Assembly: GCA_025174535.1 (NCBI GenBank) | Contig: JALBUN010000015.1 | Span: 370,501 to 434,500 of the forward strand | DNA: 64,000 nt | From: Cantharellus purpuraceus | Lineage: Eukaryota; Basidiomycota; Agaricomycetes; Cantharellales; Hydnaceae | Direction: 5' to 3' | Shown: one piece after another, positions 61,917 to 64,000 of the stretch | How positions within the stretch are numbered: the stretch's first letter is position 1 | Layout: each line of letters starts with the position of its first letter | Translations under genes and position numbers: made by a program | Notes under the pieces: generated by a model | Databases searched by the model: none | What the model saw: only the letters and a program-made list of their open reading frames with translations | What the model was told of the DNA's origin: nothing

Positions 61917-62382
61917 TAATTTTAAAGCACCTAGCAAAGAAGAAATACAAGTGGCTGACTACGTATTACGGAAAGAAGACACGCCGTAACAGATTCTCGG
62001 GCTGTACCCTTCGTTCGCGCCCCCCTGCTTTAATTATATTCACAAATAGCCTCAGTCTTGCTTTCACGGGACTGAGGTTCGCACCACATTCGTTCTATTC
62101 CTCACACAGTTTTTCTATCGCTCGTTCTATAGTCTATCGACTCTAGCTCAAATACGCGAGTGATTTATAAAATTAAGGACAGAATCGCGTTTCCCATCGG
62201 AAGTGGAGCAAAAGGCACATGTCCTATTCGTGTGCGCATCAGACTTCCTCAAGTAGAGCAAGATGAGAAATCAATTTGGGAAAGTTCAGGCTAAGACAAC
62301 AAGCTATCTGCATGTTCACATACACAATACACTGATACACTCAGAAATGCCTCAAAGCCAATTCAGTGGGTTTCTTCCTTAA
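61917..62382. repeat. Spacer between SDR copies 3 and 4
   Basis: From about 61935 to 62100 the sequence matches 63835-64000 upstream of copy 4 (TACAAGTGGCTGACTACG, CTGTACCCTTCGTTCGCGCC, and a CCTCAGTC...GACTGAGG hairpin). From about 62200 the duplicated 3' flank of copy 4 begins, nearly identical to that of copy 3. No gene is present. Confidence 0.6.
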
Positions 62383-63668
62383 TCACATCACGCCGCCGTC
62401 GATGCTGATAGTCTGACCTATGTCCCGGGCATCTTCTCAGGACACAGCTGTCCAAGCACAAACACGGCAATGATATCACTCACCCGTGAGGAACTGACTA
62501 TTATTAGACGCCAGGTATGACACCAGTCCCGCAACATCTTCAGGAGTTCCAGTAGATTCATTGATTGCTGCTTGGATAGGCTGGAGTGACTGCGTATATC
62601 CAACAGGTATAGAATGAGTGTGATTTTTCACAAGAACATTATATGAATGGCTGCGTACATTGTCTAACTCTGACCCATCGGGATTTGCATTGTTGGTCTT
62701 CATATAATCTTGAAATTTGTGCACTGAAGCCACAGACCGCTTAACACTAAAGGCATATTCTAGGTATCAAAAGACATACACATTGGAGTGTCAATGGCTC
62801 CGGGAGCGTAGGCGTTGACAGTTATACCGTGGGATTTCCATTCCCTAGCTAAGAAGGAACATGAATACAATAAGAACCCACTGGGAAGCATAGCCGCTAA
62901 AGGAGGGTACTGACCAGCAGCTTGCGTCAGGCCACGGACAAAAAATTTACTTCCAGAATATACACTAATACCAGGTTCCCCTGGACAAAGAAATCAGTTT
63001 GTGGTTAGATGGTTCGTCACAGTAATATTCATAGCAATCAGTCGCCGTGAAAACTTGAACGAACCTTTTTTACCTGCCGCAGAACAAGCACCTATAAACA
63101 TGAGAGTTCATGAATGTTATGGACGGAAGCAATATAAAAGTACCTATAATGCGCCCTCCACGGCCTTGCTTAATCATCTGTTTGGCAGCAGCTTTGTATC
63201 CTATGAAGACACCTCGCGCGTTGAGTCTCATCAATTTGTCCCATTGCTCCAAAGTGGCTAGTGCACACATGAGCATCAACCATTAGTGAGCCTCAAGTTG
63301 GCGGGTCCTCACTCTCAATCACCGGGCTAACGAGTTGAATCCCAGCATTGGCGACGAACTTCCACGATGGAAATAGAATTAATAATATGTTAGCATAAAT
63401 AGCGTCCACTCACAACATCGAAACCGCCAAACAGCTCCACCGCCACCTGCACGAGCTTGTCGACATCCGCCTCATCTGCTGCGTCGCCCGGCACACCTAT
63501 GGCCTGACGCCCTTGCAGGCGGACAGCAGCCACAACTTCTTCGAGATGGTCTGCGTTAGTGGGTATGTCATTGAGAACAAGGTTCAGTCCGTCCTTTGCA
63601 AGGCGCAGTGCGATGCCACGGCCGATACCTTGTGCTGCACCCGTAATGATTGCGACTCGGGAGGACAT
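62383..63668 (-). CDS. Short-chain dehydrogenase/reductase, copy 4
   Basis: This paralog runs from ATG 63668 to TGA 62383. The motifs [21 protein letters not shown] and [23 protein letters not shown] are intact, and the C-terminus is the short form ending GGVM. After NAGI it has QLVSPVIES. Most of the gene is nearly identical to copy 3. However, its first intron differs from the three others at about eight of 55 bases and uses a GTGAGT donor. An intron-exon patch at about 62980-63065 matches copy 1 (55304-55390) instead of copy 3. The promoter keeps the TTATAAG element. It should encode an active enzyme of unknown substrate. Confidence 0.9.
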
Positions 63669-63699
63669 AGTAAACTAATGATCCATGCAGAATCCCAAG

Positions 63700-64000
63700 C
63701 GACGTTCTTATAAGCGCATCGGCCAAACATATGACATTGAAAAGTACCCATGTGGGTGGTCATGTTGTACTCTGGCGAATGATGCCGCATATCAGTATTA
63801 CTAAAACATGTCTCGGGGATTTGAAAGCACCAGAAGAAATACAAGTGGCTGACTACGTGTTACGGAAAGAAAATACGCCGTAACACATTCTCTGGCTGTA
63901 CCCTTCGTTCGCGCCCCCCTGCTTTAATTTTCTTCACAAATAGCCTCAGTCTTTGCTTTCACGGGACTGAGGTTCGCACCACATTCGTTCTATTCCTCAC
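63700..64000. repeat. Upstream flank of SDR copy 4
   Basis: The flank contains the TTATAAG element near 63712, the empty TTACT site (63798-63802), and from 63835 the block shared with 61935-62100. It is cut by the window end. No gene is seen. Confidence 0.55.

Overview
The window looks like nuclear DNA of a basidiomycete, most likely an agaricomycete (mushroom or wood-rot class). The coding genes are split by many short GT-AG introns of about 50-65 nt. Three genes match the polyporopepsin type of aspartic protease, and fragments of Copia-type and non-LTR retrotransposons lie between genes. I see no bacterial operons, CRISPR arrays, rRNA genes or convincing tRNA genes. The species cannot be named from the sequence alone. 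Gene models were built by hand from frame continuity and GT-AG junctions.

Layout. Positions 1-1320 hold an inverted, window-truncated copy of a repeated gene encoding a C2H2-like protein. Positions 3010-6159 hold a 13-exon gene for the HyuA half of 5-oxoprolinase, which stops before the HyuB half. Positions 8.8-21.4 kb form a duplicated block: two apparently intact copies of the repeated gene (10342-11953, 15341-16985), one broken copy (18643-19844), repeated flanks, a decayed opposite-strand reading frame in several copies, and a fragment of a YME1-like AAA protease.

Positions 22.6-44.5 kb are rich in proteases and hydrolases. There is a divergent pepsin-like protease (22624-24565), a membrane-anchored alpha/beta hydrolase of the TAP type (27489-29911) and three tandemly oriented polyporopepsin-like proteases (30921-32582, 37214-38882, 42761-44451). 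A PfkB-family sugar kinase gene and a LINE RNase H remnant lie between the last three.

Positions 46.2-52.9 kb carry ordinary single genes: an 820-residue protein of unknown function, a 2-Cys peroxiredoxin, a single-pass membrane protein and a small cysteine-rich secreted protein. Positions 54.7-63.7 kb hold four tandem paralogs of a short-chain dehydrogenase/reductase, all on the minus strand, with mosaic similarity to one another. A 192-bp solo LTR with a 5-bp target duplication sits upstream of the third; the fourth carries the empty site.

The most unusual structure is the repeated C2H2-like gene. Its N-terminal part is a tandem array of exon-plus-intron units, with 75-nt or 111-nt phase-matched exons and 60-nt introns that are themselves stop-free and in frame. 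Spliced and unspliced forms are therefore both translatable over most of the array. One copy also carries a long inverted duplication that looks like a template-switch event. I see no pathway that ties all genes of the window together; secreted proteolysis is the one shared theme.
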